A stretch of DNA of 8,038 nucleotides from the NCBI GenBank assembly GCA_001557035.1, contig LSKJ01000277.1:1-8038 (forward strand). The letters are read 5' to 3'. Below the pieces are notes generated by a model. It ran no database searches, had not been told where the DNA came from, and saw only the letters and a list, made by a program, of their open reading frames with translations. Below, piece by piece: positions 1-8,038 of this stretch. The stretch's first letter is position 1. Each line of letters starts with the position of its first letter. The DNA is from Rhodospirillaceae bacterium CCH5-H10. GTDB lineage: Bacteria; Pseudomonadota; Alphaproteobacteria; Reyranellales; Reyranellaceae. The translations under genes and the position numbers were made by a program.

Positions 1-475
1 GGGTCGGCAGTACCGCGCCGCAGATCGCAAAGCCCACCGGCACGCCGCTCTGCTTCAGCGAGAAGGTGACGTTGGCGAGGCGGGGCGGCGAGACGCGGGC
101 CAGGATGTGCGAACTCGCAATGGTGAGAGGACCGGAGCCAAGGCCGACGATGAAGGCGGAGAGGGCAGCCATTGCCAGGCCGCCTGTGGCGAAGACGAAG
201 GAGCCCAGCGCCGCGATGGCAAGGCCGGTCTGGATGAAGCGGATCGGTCCCAGCCGGCGGGTGATCGTGCCGCCGCCCACGGTCGAGATCATCGCCGCGA
301 GATAGACGATCGACACATAGTAGGCGACGTCGGCCGCTGCGACGCCGAACTCGTCTGCGGCGGCGGGGGCCAGCACCGAGGCCTGGTTGAACACCATCGT
401 CGAGATGACCTGGACGAGGGTCAGCGAAACGAGGGCGACGAGATAACGGCGAACACTGGATGGCGTGGCGGACAT
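1..475 (-). CDS. MFS transporter, N-terminal part (cut by window edge)
   Basis: This is the first 158 codons of an integral inner-membrane transporter of the major facilitator superfamily; the rest lies beyond the left edge. It begins MSATPSSVRRYLVALVSLTL. Hydrophobic stretches at about residues 11-33, 50-67, 79-97 and 99-119 look like transmembrane helices 1-4. The loop after helix 2 (GGGTITRRLGP, 67-77) is a degenerate form of the MFS motif A, GxxxDRxGRR. The KQSGVPVGFAICG segment at 141-153 resembles the glycine-rich helix 5 of drug and metabolite exporters. The ATG at 475 is the first start that keeps helix 1 whole; no strong Shine-Dalgarno is visible before it. It lies 21 bp behind the hydrolase gene on the same strand and so may be expressed with it. 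The substrate cannot be read from this part. Family call is firm, specificity unknown. Confidence 0.85.
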   Translation of the reverse strand, partial: MSATPSSVRRYLVALVSLTLVQVISTMVFNQASVLAPAAADEFGVAAADVAYYVSIVYLAAMISTVGGGTITRRLGPIRFIQTGLAIAALGSFVFATGGLAMAALSAFIVGLGSGPLTIASSHILARVSPPRLANVTFSLKQSGVPVGFAICGAVLPT

Positions 476-496
476 GGCGCCCGCGACTATAGCGAC

Positions 497-1333
497 CTAC
501 CTGAGGCCTGCGAGGAAACTCTCGACGAGAGGCGACCAGACGGAATTGCCGTTGCTCGCGCCGGCAAGACTGTGTCCATCGCGGCCGAACGCTCCGACCG
601 GCTTGTACACCGCCTTGCCACCGGCGCCGTCATAGGCCTCGACCATCCGCTTGGCGAGAGAGGGCTCGAAGAAGCTGTCGTTCTCGGTGTAGATCCAGAG
701 CATCGGGACCCGCGCGGTCGCGCCGTACTTCGCGGCGGCTTCGACGAGCGATCGCGGCGTGCAGTTGCCGATGCCGCCGCCCGCCAGCTTCTGGTGGCCG
801 CCGCGACCGCCGGCGAAGTTGATCATGCCCACCACACCGGGCGGGTTACGGCTGGACAGCGCGACCGTCGCCCAGCCGCCGGCCGACTGGCCGACCACGA
901 CGGTACGATCGGCGGCGACGTAGGGCTGCGTGCGCATGAAGTCGATGGTGGACTGGATGTCGGCGGCGCCCTGGAGGCCGGCCCTGTAATAGTCGGGCGC
1001 GTCGCACAGGCCATAGCCTTCGGCCCAGTCTCCGCCGGTCTCGCCGTAGCCGCGCCGGAGCGGCAACGCCACGACATAGCCGCGCGACAGGAACCACGAC
1101 GAAAGGGCCGTGTAGCGCGGCCGTTCCATCTTGAAGCGCTTTGAGCCGTCGGCCGGCGAACCGTGGTTGATGACGACCAGCGGGCTCTTCGCCTCGCCCG
1201 GCGGCCGGATCACCGTGGCCACCAGGGTCGATCCGTTGGGACCGGGCAGGCGCACCATCTGCTCGCGGTCCTGCGCCGCCAGCGGCCCGATGCAGAGAAA
1301 GAAGAGAAGAACCGCGACCGGGCTGAAGCGCAC
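497..1333 (-). CDS. Secreted alpha/beta hydrolase (dienelactone hydrolase / S9 peptidase-like fold)
   Basis: A 278-residue serine hydrolase, probably exported. Residues 1-20 (MRFSPVAVLLFFLCIGPLAA) form a signal peptide with likely cleavage before Q21. The nucleophile elbow is GQSAG at 148-152 with Ser150. Asp219 (in ENDS) and His254 (in DGHSL) fit the acid and base of the triad. HG at 57-58 after strand PLVVIN fits the oxyanion loop. Length and order match single-domain hydrolases of the dienelactone hydrolase/prolyl oligopeptidase type. The start is GTG at 1333, chosen because an AGGAG at 1344-1340 sits 6 nt upstream and the signal peptide begins there. The gene starts 9 bp after uvrB and is followed by an MFS gene. 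The substrate is unknown: an ester, lactone or peptide are all possible. Cys110 and Cys191 could form a disulfide in the periplasm (inference). Confidence 0.85.
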   Translation of the reverse strand: MRFSPVAVLLFFLCIGPLAAQDREQMVRLPGPNGSTLVATVIRPPGEAKSPLVVINHGSPADGSKRFKMERPRYTALSSWFLSRGYVVALPLRRGYGETGGDWAEGYGLCDAPDYYRAGLQGAADIQSTIDFMRTQPYVAADRTVVVGQSAGGWATVALSSRNPPGVVGMINFAGGRGGHQKLAGGGIGNCTPRSLVEAAAKYGATARVPMLWIYTENDSFFEPSLAKRMVEAYDGAGGKAVYKPVGAFGRDGHSLAGASNGNSVWSPLVESFLAGLR

Positions 1334-1342
1334 CGTGATCTC

Positions 1343-3545
<2,203 letters not shown>

Positions 3546-3547
<2 letters not shown>

Positions 3548-3576
3548 TATATGATGCGCACCTGCCGCTCCGGCAA
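3546..3576 (-). promoter_or_regulatory. Candidate uvrB promoter
   Basis: On the minus strand a perfect TATAAT lies at 3551-3546, in a short AT-rich island within very GC-rich sequence. TTGCCG at 3576-3571 (4 of 6 to the TTGACA consensus) is 19 bp upstream of it. Transcription would begin near 3540-3538, that is at the second in-frame ATG (3538). The -10 is strong; the -35 and its spacing are only fair. Confidence 0.4.
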
Positions 3577-3595
3577 TGCTAGCGTCCGGCCCGCG

Positions 3596-4327
3596 ATGCC
3601 CGACCTGTTGAGCGCTCCCTTCCTTGTCTGTGCCGCCGTTGCCTGCATTGCAGGCATGGTGCGAGGCTTCGCCGGTTTTGGCGCGGCGATGCTGATGACG
3701 CCGGTCTTTTCGGCCCTTTACGGGCCGGCGGTGGGTATCGCGCTCTGCCTGCTGCTGGAGATCGCGGTGGCGCTGCCGCTGGTGCCGCGCGTCCTGCCAC
3801 TCGTCGACTGGCGGCGGATCGGCCTGCTGCTGCTGGCGGCCGCCGTCGGCGTGCCCTTGGGCAATCTCGTGCTGACGGCCGTCGAGCCCGAGCCGATGCG
3901 CTGGGCGATCTCGGCCATCATCCTGGGTGCCGTCGCCATGCTCGCCAGCGGTTGGCGGTTCTCCGGCCGTCCGAACGCCGGCACGACGCTTGCGGCCGGC
4001 GCGACCAGCGGCTTCCTGAATGGACTTTCGGGCATGGCAGGACCGCCGATCGCTTTCTACTACCTTGCGGGCACCGATTCGGCGGCGTCGGTGCGTGCCA
4101 ATCTCACGACCTATTTCGTGTTCGTCGACCTGTTGGCGCTCACGGCCTTCGTGTCGCGCGACCTGATCGGCTGGAGCACCGGCGTGCAGGCCCTGTTCCT
4201 GGCGCCCGCGATCGTCCTGGGGGGACTCGTCGGCGAGCGCCTCTTTCCGCTCGCCAGCGAGGCCTTCTATCGCCGGCTCGCCCTGCTGCTTCTGGTCGGC
4301 GTCGCGATCGGTTCATTGGTGATATAA
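3596..4327 (+). CDS. TauE/SafE family sulfite/organic anion permease-like membrane protein
   Basis: A 243-residue polytopic inner-membrane protein of the TauE/SafE family, whose members are proposed to move sulfite, sulfoacetate and other anions. Two internally related glycine-rich motifs are visible, as expected for this duplicated fold: [17 protein letters not shown] (20-36) and [20 protein letters not shown] (139-158). Hydrophobic stretches lie at about 7-25, 40-62, 74-94, 101-119, 164-185, 188-205 and 225-243. The frame is open back to 3551, but those 15 extra residues (MMRTCRSGN...) are polar and would begin on top of the promoter island. The ATG at 3596 ([10 protein letters not shown]) leads straight into the first helix and is preferred, although no good Shine-Dalgarno precedes it. 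It is transcribed divergently from uvrB and ends 7 bp before the J-domain gene. Nothing nearby points to sulfur metabolism, so the substrate is unknown. Confidence 0.85.
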   Translation: MPDLLSAPFLVCAAVACIAGMVRGFAGFGAAMLMTPVFSALYGPAVGIALCLLLEIAVALPLVPRVLPLVDWRRIGLLLLAAAVGVPLGNLVLTAVEPEPMRWAISAIILGAVAMLASGWRFSGRPNAGTTLAAGATSGFLNGLSGMAGPPIAFYYLAGTDSAASVRANLTTYFVFVDLLALTAFVSRDLIGWSTGVQALFLAPAIVLGGLVGERLFPLASEAFYRRLALLLLVGVAIGSLVI

Positions 4328-4334
4328 GGCGAGC

Positions 4335-5036
4335 ATGAAAGTCTGGGACAGAATCGTGGAAGGCATGAACGGGCTCGGCATCGCCGAGCTGCTCGGCCTG
4401 TCCTCGCCGCCGGCCGACGATGGCGGGCATCCTGGGTTGCGCCAGATCGGCTTCACGATCGGCGTGATCGCGCTCGGCGCCAAGATGGCGAGGGTCGACG
4501 GAGACGTGTCGGAAACCGAGGTCGCGGCCTTCCGCGACTTCTTCCACGTGCCTCCGGGTGAAGAAGCGAACGTCCAGCGCTTCTTCGATCTCGCCAAGCG
4601 CGACGCCGGCGGCTTCGAGACCTATGCTCGCCAGGTCGCGGCACTCTTTCCAGACGCTCCCGAAATCCTCGAGAACGTGATCGAGGGCTTGTTCAGCATC
4701 GCGCAGGCCGACGGCCGGATCGGTGCGCCGGAGGCGGACTATCTCGCGAAGGTCGCGAACATCTTCGGCCTGCCCAGTTCGCGTTTCGAGCGCGCCAAGG
4801 CAGCGGCGCTCGGCACGGTCGAGTGCGAGCCCTGCGTCGTACTGGGCATCGATCCGCTGGCGACCGACGAGCAGATCCGCGAGGCGTGGTTGCGGCAGGT
4901 GCGTGCCAACCATCCCGACAGGCTGATGGCGCAGGGCCTGCCGGAAGAGGCGATCGCGATGGCCAATCGCAAGCTCGCGTTGATCAACGATGCCTATGAC
5001 CGGCTGCGCAGGCAGCGCGGTCTCGTGCCGGCCTGA
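4335..5036 (+). CDS. TerB + J-domain co-chaperone (DjlA-like, soluble)
   Basis: A 233-residue protein with an N-terminal TerB-like helical domain and a C-terminal J domain, the arrangement of DjlA, a DnaK co-chaperone. The TerB part shows the two acidic repeats of the family: MARVDGDVSETEV (51-63, with D55, D57, E60, E62) and SIAQADGRIGAPEADYL (121-137), which may bind metal. The J domain spans about 163-228 and keeps the HPD tripeptide at 193-195, needed to stimulate DnaK ATPase, with VVLGI before it and ALINDAYDRLRRQ after. Unlike E. coli DjlA there is no N-terminal transmembrane helix, so it should be cytosolic. ATG at 4335 has an AGG (4327-4329) that overlaps the upstream stop codon. The amidase starts 2 bp downstream; this J-protein/amidase pairing recurs in alphaproteobacteria as far as I know, hinting at an envelope-related role. 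The client protein is unknown. Confidence 0.88.
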   Translation: MKVWDRIVEGMNGLGIAELLGLSSPPADDGGHPGLRQIGFTIGVIALGAKMARVDGDVSETEVAAFRDFFHVPPGEEANVQRFFDLAKRDAGGFETYARQVAALFPDAPEILENVIEGLFSIAQADGRIGAPEADYLAKVANIFGLPSSRFERAKAAALGTVECEPCVVLGIDPLATDEQIREAWLRQVRANHPDRLMAQGLPEEAIAMANRKLALINDAYDRLRRQRGLVPA

Positions 5037-5038
5037 GC

Positions 5039-5728
5039 GTGAACTTCGTCGACCTGCCGTCGCCCAATCATGCGCCGAGGCCCGACGGCGAGGACGTCGA
5101 TATCCTGGTGCTGCATTACACCGAGCTGCCACTCCAGGAATCGCTCGACATATTGCGCGACCGGGAGCGCGAGCTTCGTGTCAGCGCGCACTATGTGCTC
5201 GACCTCGATGGAACCGCCTATCGCCTGGTGCCGGAGGATCGCACTGCCTGGCATGCCGGAAAATCCTGGTGGCGCGGGCGCGAGGGCCTGAACGGCACGT
5301 CGATCGGCATCGAGATCGTGAACCTGCACGGCGATCGTCACGACTATCCGCGCGAGCAGATCGAGGCGCTGATCGAACTCTGCCAGGAGATCGTCGCGCG
5401 CCATCCCGCGATCGTGCCGCGCAATGTCGTCGGCCATTCCGACATCGCGCCCCAGCGCAAGGTCGACCCCGGCCGCCGATTCCCGTGGAAGACGCTTGCC
5501 GATCGGGGCATCGGCCTCTGGCCGAAAGCCGGCACGCGGCCGCTCGACGGCGATTTCCAGCGCGCGCTCCAGCGTTTCGGCTACGCCCCGCCGCTCGCCG
5601 TGCCGCCGCGGGAGGTCGTGAAAGCCTTCCAGCGCCATTACCGGCCGTCCCAGGTGGACGGCATGGTCGATCCCGAGAGCAAGTCGCTGCTCGCCGGGCT
5701 GCTTGACCGGGTGGGGGGAGCGGCCTAG
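5039..5728 (+). CDS. N-acetylmuramoyl-L-alanine amidase (Amidase_2, AmpD/AmiD-like)
   Basis: A zinc amidase that cleaves the bond between N-acetylmuramic acid and L-alanine in peptidoglycan or its turnover products. The Amidase_2 domain covers about residues 18-150. Zinc ligands are His26 (LVLHYTE), His133 (VVGHSDIAP) and Asp143 (RKVDPG); Glu92 and Lys141 fit the catalytic positions known in AmpD. A segment at about 170-222 (FQRALQRFGY...VVKAFQRHYRP...VDGMVDPES) looks like a PG_binding_1 domain, as in AmiD and not in short AmpD. No signal peptide or lipobox is present, so as read the protein is cytoplasmic, favouring a role in anhydro-muropeptide recycling. GTG at 5039 is 2 bp past the stop of the J-domain gene and has no Shine-Dalgarno, so translation probably depends on re-initiation. 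The end of the gene carries the likely rnpB promoter. 229 residues; AmpD versus AmiD role unresolved. Confidence 0.9.
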   Translation: MNFVDLPSPNHAPRPDGEDVDILVLHYTELPLQESLDILRDRERELRVSAHYVLDLDGTAYRLVPEDRTAWHAGKSWWRGREGLNGTSIGIEIVNLHGDRHDYPREQIEALIELCQEIVARHPAIVPRNVVGHSDIAPQRKVDPGRRFPWKTLADRGIGLWPKAGTRPLDGDFQRALQRFGYAPPLAVPPREVVKAFQRHYRPSQVDGMVDPESKSLLAGLLDRVGGAA

Positions 5729-5731
5729 TCA
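5703..5731 (+). promoter_or_regulatory. Candidate rnpB promoter inside the 3' end of the amidase gene
   Basis: TTGACC at 5703-5708 matches the -35 consensus at 5 of 6 positions. A 17-bp spacer leads to TAGTCA at 5726-5731, a poor -10 (only the leading TA matches) that contains the amidase stop codon. Six or so bases later comes 5737-5738, where the rnpB P1 helix begins, which is where transcription should start. The agreement of -35, spacing and RNA start supports it; the weak -10 lowers confidence. Confidence 0.45.
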
Positions 5732-5736
5732 GGCGC

Positions 5737-6128
5737 CGGGTCAGACGGCTGGATGACTGCACTCGCGCGGGAGACCGGGCGGGTGAGGAAAGTCCGGGCT
5801 CCACGGAGACACGGTGCCGGATAACGTCCGGCGGGGGCGACCCCAGGGAAAGTGCCACAGAAAACAGACCGCCTGCCTGGCTCGCCAGGCCGGTAAGGGT
5901 GAAACGGTGGAGTAAGAGCCCACCGCGCGACCGGTAACGGAAGCGGCATGGCAAACCCCACCGGGAGCAAGACCAAATAGGGGCGGCACGCCGGGCAACC
6001 GGCAGCGGTGTTTCCGCGTCGTCGCCCGGGTCGGTCGCGCGAGGCGCCCGGTAACGGGCGTCCCAGAGGAATGGTCATCCATCGCTTTCGGGCGAGGACA
6101 GAACCCGGCTTACAGGCCGTCTGATCCG
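5737..6128 (+). ncRNA. rnpB: RNase P RNA (bacterial class A)
   Basis: This is the catalytic RNA of RNase P, which removes the 5' leader from tRNA precursors. The conserved blocks are all present in order. GAGGAAAGTCCGGGCTCC at 5785-5802 and GAGGACAGAACCCGGCTTA at 6094-6112 flank the catalytic core around helix P4. AAGGGTGAAA...GTAAGAGCCCACC lies at about 5895-5924. The block at 5949-5983, GGCAAACCCCACC then GGAGCAAGACCAAATAGGGG, is the P15 region that binds the tRNA CCA end. The ends pair in a 13-bp P1 helix: 5737-5749 with 6116-6128, with one G-U pair. The total of about 392 nt fits the class. The mature 3' end may extend a few bases beyond 6128. It lies about 8 nt behind the amidase stop codon, with no clear terminator hairpin after it. 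Confidence 0.97.
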
Positions 6129-6186
6129 CTTTGCTTCCTCTACAAGGACCGAAAACACAATCCCTTGCGTTTGCACGCCGCGAGCG

Positions 6187-6202
6187 CACAATAGATGTTG
6201 TG
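6187..6202. repeat. Small perfect dyad in the rnpB-mraZ gap
   Basis: CACAA (6187-6191) and TTGTG (6198-6202) are perfect inverted repeats around a 6-nt centre. It could be an operator half-site pair or a weak hairpin in the RNA downstream of rnpB. GGCTAAGCC (6202-6210) followed by TTT adjoins it, but neither looks like a strong intrinsic terminator. Arms of 5 bp can arise by chance. Confidence 0.25.
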
Positions 6203-6215
6203 GCTAAGCCTTTCA

Positions 6216-6231
6216 GATTCCTTGTGGATTC
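6216..6231. promoter_or_regulatory. Pair of GANTC sites upstream of mraZ
   Basis: GATTC occurs at 6216-6220 and again at 6227-6231, 11 bp apart, about one helical turn. GANTC is the target of the CcrM methylase of alphaproteobacteria, and GcrA acts at promoters through methylated GANTC. The sites lie 19-34 bp upstream of the MraZ boxes. Whether this organism has CcrM/GcrA cannot be seen here. Confidence 0.35.
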
Positions 6232-6249
6232 TTCCTTGAACTAATTGCA

Positions 6250-6284
6250 TCCCGGACTTTCCCATGGTATCCCATTGTATCCCG
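6250..6284 (-). promoter_or_regulatory. MraZ operator: four YGGGA boxes at 10-bp period
   Basis: Read on the minus strand, CGGGA (6284-6280), TGGGA (6274-6270), TGGGA (6264-6260) and CGGGA (6254-6250) are each separated by exactly 5 nt. The two middle 10-bp units differ at one position (CCCATGGTAT and CCCATTGTAT on the plus strand). Direct TGGG(A) repeats with 5-nt spacers are the established binding pattern of MraZ upstream of its own gene in E. coli. The array ends 59 bp before the mraZ start. TTGCAT (6245-6250), 17 bp, TATCCC (6268-6273) is a possible but weak promoter overlapped by the boxes, which would fit repression. Confidence 0.8.
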
Positions 6285-6330
6285 TGTAACAGGCGGCGCA
6301 GGGGCGTGGGGCACCTGCAACGGGTCTAGA

Positions 6331-6336
6331 GGGGAG
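6331..6336 (+). promoter_or_regulatory. Shine-Dalgarno of mraZ
   Basis: GGGGAG lies 7 nt before the GTG at 6344. It decides for that GTG over the ATG at 6337, which directly touches the Shine-Dalgarno and is in another frame, the one later used by rsmH. Confidence 0.7.
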
Positions 6337-6343
6337 ATGGGCC

Positions 6344-6823
6344 GTGGCATTCCGGTCCGAGATCCTGATCAAGCTGGACAAGAAAGGCCGGGTTCTGTTG
6401 CCCGCGGCTTTTCGCGACGAACTGCCTGCCGACGATCGTGGCGCGTTCGTGCTCTATCATTCCCCCACGGTTACCGGCCTCGTGAACGGCAATTCCCGCG
6501 CGGGCTTCGATGCCATGCTGGACCGTGTGCGTGCCGAAGCGCTGGGGCCGAAAGGTTCGCTGAAGGTCGCCCTCGACGACGAGGCGTTCGATCCGGCGGG
6601 CTATCTGTCGGCCGGCGCGCGCACCATTTCGCTGGAGCCGGACGGCCGCTTCACGATGCCGGCCGAGTTCGTCCAGACGCTCGACGCGACCGACGGTGTC
6701 ATGCTGGTCGGCAAGGTCGAGAAGTTCCAGCTGTGGAATCCCGCCAGCTGGCAGGCGCGTCGCGATGCCGAGCGCGAGAAGATGGCGGCGTTCGTGCGTG
6801 GCATGAGCGGAGGCGACGCATGA
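6344..6823 (+). CDS. mraZ: MraZ, transcriptional regulator of the division and cell wall cluster
   Basis: A DNA-binding protein of the SpoVT/AbrB-like fold that forms a ring and represses the dcw operon at its promoter. The 159 residues hold two repeats. The first has [13 protein letters not shown] at 12-24, a near-consensus DxKGR motif. The second has [12 protein letters not shown] at 98-109 followed by [15 protein letters not shown] at 122-136, typical of MraZ. The start is GTG at 6344, with [16 protein letters not shown] matching the family N-terminus. The predicted operator, four YGGGA boxes, ends 59 bp upstream, so autoregulation is likely. The stop TGA overlaps the rsmH start in ATGA (6820-6823), so both should be made from one mRNA with coupled translation. 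The length is close to the usual 145-160. Confidence 0.95.
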   Translation: MAFRSEILIKLDKKGRVLLPAAFRDELPADDRGAFVLYHSPTVTGLVNGNSRAGFDAMLDRVRAEALGPKGSLKVALDDEAFDPAGYLSAGARTISLEPDGRFTMPAEFVQTLDATDGVMLVGKVEKFQLWNPASWQARRDAEREKMAAFVRGMSGGDA

Positions 6824-7767
6824 TCGGCGTTCGCCACATTCCGGTGATGGCCCGCGAGGTCGTCGATGCGTTGCAGCCGCGCGACGGCGGCCGCTATCTC
6901 GACGGCACGTTCGGTGCCGGCGGTTACACGACCGCGATGCTCGATCGTGCCGATTGCCAGGTGATTGCCATCGATCGCGATCCCGATGCGATTGCCGCCG
7001 GCAAGGCGCTCGCCGAACGCTACGCGCCGCGCCTGCGCCTGATCGAAGGCCGCTTCGGCGACATGGTCGACCTCCTGTCGGCAGAAGGTGTCGAGGACGT
7101 CGACGGCGTGGCACTCGATCTTGGCGTTTCGTCGATGCAGTTCGACCAGGCCGATCGCGGCTTCTCCTTCCGTGCGTCGGGTCCGCTCGACATGCGCATG
7201 GAAAAGAACGGGCAGTCGGCCGCGGATCTGGTGAACGAGGCCGACGAAGCCGAACTCGCCGACATCATCTGGCGCTACGGCGAGGAGCGCCGCAGCCGGC
7301 GCGTCGCGCGCAGCATCGTCGAGACGCGTCGCGTCAAGCGCATCGAAACCACGGGCGAACTGGCCGAGATCGTGCGTCGCGCGGTCGGTCCGCAGGGCAG
7401 GGACGAGAGCGATCCTGCCACGCGCACCTTCCAGGCGCTGCGCATCGCGGTGAACGACGAACTGGGCGAACTCGAGCGCGGCCTCGCTGCCGCCGAGCAG
7501 GTCCTGGCGCCGGGAGGCCGGTTCGCGATCGTATCCTTCCATTCGCTGGAAGACCGTGCCGTGAAGGAATTCGTCCGCGCCCGCGCCGGCCGCACGCCGG
7601 GTCCGTCGCGCCATGCGCCGCCCAGCGCCGGTGGCCGCGCCGCGACGCTGCGCGATCTCTCGCGCAAGCCGGTGCTGCCGTCCGACGAGGAAGTCGCTGG
7701 CAATCCGCGCGCCCGTTCGGCCCGCCTGCGCGTCGCCGAGAAGCTTGGCGCGGGAGACCGCGCATGA
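6820..7767 (+). CDS. rsmH: 16S rRNA (cytosine(1402)-N(4))-methyltransferase
   Basis: RsmH (formerly MraW) uses S-adenosylmethionine to methylate N4 of C1402 in the decoding centre of 16S rRNA. The 315-residue protein shows the family signatures: HIPVM (6-10), the SAM-binding [10 protein letters not shown] (28-37), acidic strand end IDRDPDAI (51-58), DLGVSSMQ (100-107), PLDMRM (122-127), [13 protein letters not shown] (203-215), SFHSLEDR (229-236) and the C-terminal [13 protein letters not shown] (295-307). The length is normal. The ATG at 6820 overlaps the mraZ stop; the frame stays open back to 6337 across mraZ, but the residues encoded there do not resemble any RsmH and the family N-terminus is MxxxHIPVM. 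The gene ends in another ATGA overlap with ftsL. Its place in the dcw cluster is conserved in most bacteria. Confidence 0.97.
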   Translation: MIGVRHIPVMAREVVDALQPRDGGRYLDGTFGAGGYTTAMLDRADCQVIAIDRDPDAIAAGKALAERYAPRLRLIEGRFGDMVDLLSAEGVEDVDGVALDLGVSSMQFDQADRGFSFRASGPLDMRMEKNGQSAADLVNEADEAELADIIWRYGEERRSRRVARSIVETRRVKRIETTGELAEIVRRAVGPQGRDESDPATRTFQALRIAVNDELGELERGLAAAEQVLAPGGRFAIVSFHSLEDRAVKEFVRARAGRTPGPSRHAPPSAGGRAATLRDLSRKPVLPSDEEVAGNPRARSARLRVAEKLGAGDRA

Positions 7768-8038
7768 TCCATCGCGGCCTCCTGTTCTGGTCCGTCGCTG
7801 CCGTCGCCACCGCCGTGGGACTGTTCACCGTGAAGTACAAGGTGCAGGACCTCGAGGAGCGCATCGACCGCACCAACCAGAAGATCATCGCGAGCCAGCA
7901 GGCGACGCACATCCTGCGCGTCGAGTGGGCTCACCTGAACGAATCCGAGCGGGTCGAACTGCTCGCCCAGAAGCATCTCAAGCTCGAGTCGGCCTCCATC
8001 AAGCAGGTGGTCCGACTCGATCAACTCAAACCCGAATC
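7764..8038 (+). CDS. ftsL: Cell division protein FtsL (cut by window edge)
   Basis: The first 91 codons of a small bitopic membrane protein of the divisome, which with FtsB and FtsQ controls septal peptidoglycan synthesis by FtsW/FtsI. The N-terminus [21 protein letters not shown] is a very short cytoplasmic tail and a single transmembrane helix (about 5-22). A periplasmic coiled coil follows (about 24-58, [20 protein letters not shown]). [21 protein letters not shown] (56-76) is the conserved block seen in alphaproteobacterial FtsL. The identification rests on this layout plus position directly after rsmH, since FtsL sequences vary widely. ATG at 7764 overlaps the rsmH stop in ATGA (7764-7767). 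The gene runs off the right edge. Confidence 0.9.
   Translation, partial: MIHRGLLFWSVAAVATAVGLFTVKYKVQDLEERIDRTNQKIIASQQATHILRVEWAHLNESERVELLAQKHLKLESASIKQVVRLDQLKPE

Noticed and set aside
107..1144. A 345-codon plus-strand frame across the MFS and hydrolase genes
   Set aside because: It spans two well-supported minus-strand genes and their gap, and is rich in Gly/Arg/Asp with no domain.
4140..5132. A 330-codon minus-strand frame across the TauE, J-domain and amidase genes
   Set aside because: It crosses three supported genes and has the Arg/Ala-rich make-up of an antisense shadow.
5725..6189. Minus-strand frames of 154 and 113 codons across rnpB
   Set aside because: They lie antisense to a structured RNA gene. 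RNA genes often leave such spurious frames, and no protein motif is present.
6187..6213. Intrinsic terminator for rnpB
   Set aside because: The arms are only 4-5 bp, the T-run is three bases, and the hairpins are some 60 nt past the RNA end. I keep only the dyad as a low-confidence repeat.
6601..7614. A 337-codon minus-strand frame opposite mraZ and rsmH
   Set aside because: It runs across the junction of two certain genes and shows no domain or start context.
6337..7767. A 476-codon frame in which ATG 6337 is fused to rsmH across the whole of mraZ
   Set aside because: The upstream part is simply the +1 shadow of mraZ in GC-rich DNA. The ATG directly abuts the Shine-Dalgarno, and RsmH proteins begin near MxxxHIPVM, which fits ATG 6820.

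Overview
The window is a GC-rich piece of a bacterial chromosome, almost certainly from an alphaproteobacterium. The gene order supports this: a TerB/J-domain protein, an N-acetylmuramoyl-L-alanine amidase and the RNase P RNA gene lie directly upstream of mraZ-rsmH-ftsL, the head of the division and cell wall (dcw) cluster. UvrB has the C-terminal tail often seen in that class. I cannot name the genus; a deep-branching, high-GC lineage of the Rhodospirillales type would fit, but that is a guess. Coding density is very high and there is no sign of a mobile element, CRISPR array, tRNA or prophage.

Left arm (minus strand, 1-3547): uvrB (excision repair) is followed 9 bp downstream by a secreted alpha/beta hydrolase, then 21 bp later by an MFS transporter that runs off the left edge. 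The spacing suggests one transcription unit read right to left. The uvrB stop codon is part of the hydrolase ribosome binding site. A TATAAT box overlaps the first possible uvrB ATG, which suggests that translation really starts at the fourth codon on a nearly leaderless mRNA.

Middle (plus strand, 3596-5728): divergently from uvrB run a TauE/SafE-type membrane permease, a soluble TerB + J-domain (DjlA-like) protein and a zinc amidase with a C-terminal peptidoglycan-binding-like segment. Gaps are 7 and 2 bp, so these look co-transcribed and the last pair translationally coupled.

RNA gene and control region (5703-6343): rnpB begins about 8 nt after the amidase stop codon, and its likely promoter lies inside the end of the amidase gene. 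The 215 bp between rnpB and mraZ is the only sizeable non-coding stretch. It carries a small dyad, two GANTC sites 11 bp apart, and four YGGGA boxes at exact 10-bp spacing (minus strand), which match the known binding pattern of MraZ.

Right arm (6344-8038): mraZ, rsmH and the start of ftsL, linked by two ATGA start/stop overlaps. MraZ probably represses its own operon through the boxes, RsmH methylates 16S rRNA, and FtsL is a divisome membrane protein.

I found no novel multi-gene system. The points of most interest are regulatory: the MraZ box array, the rnpB promoter inside a coding sequence, and the uvrB start.
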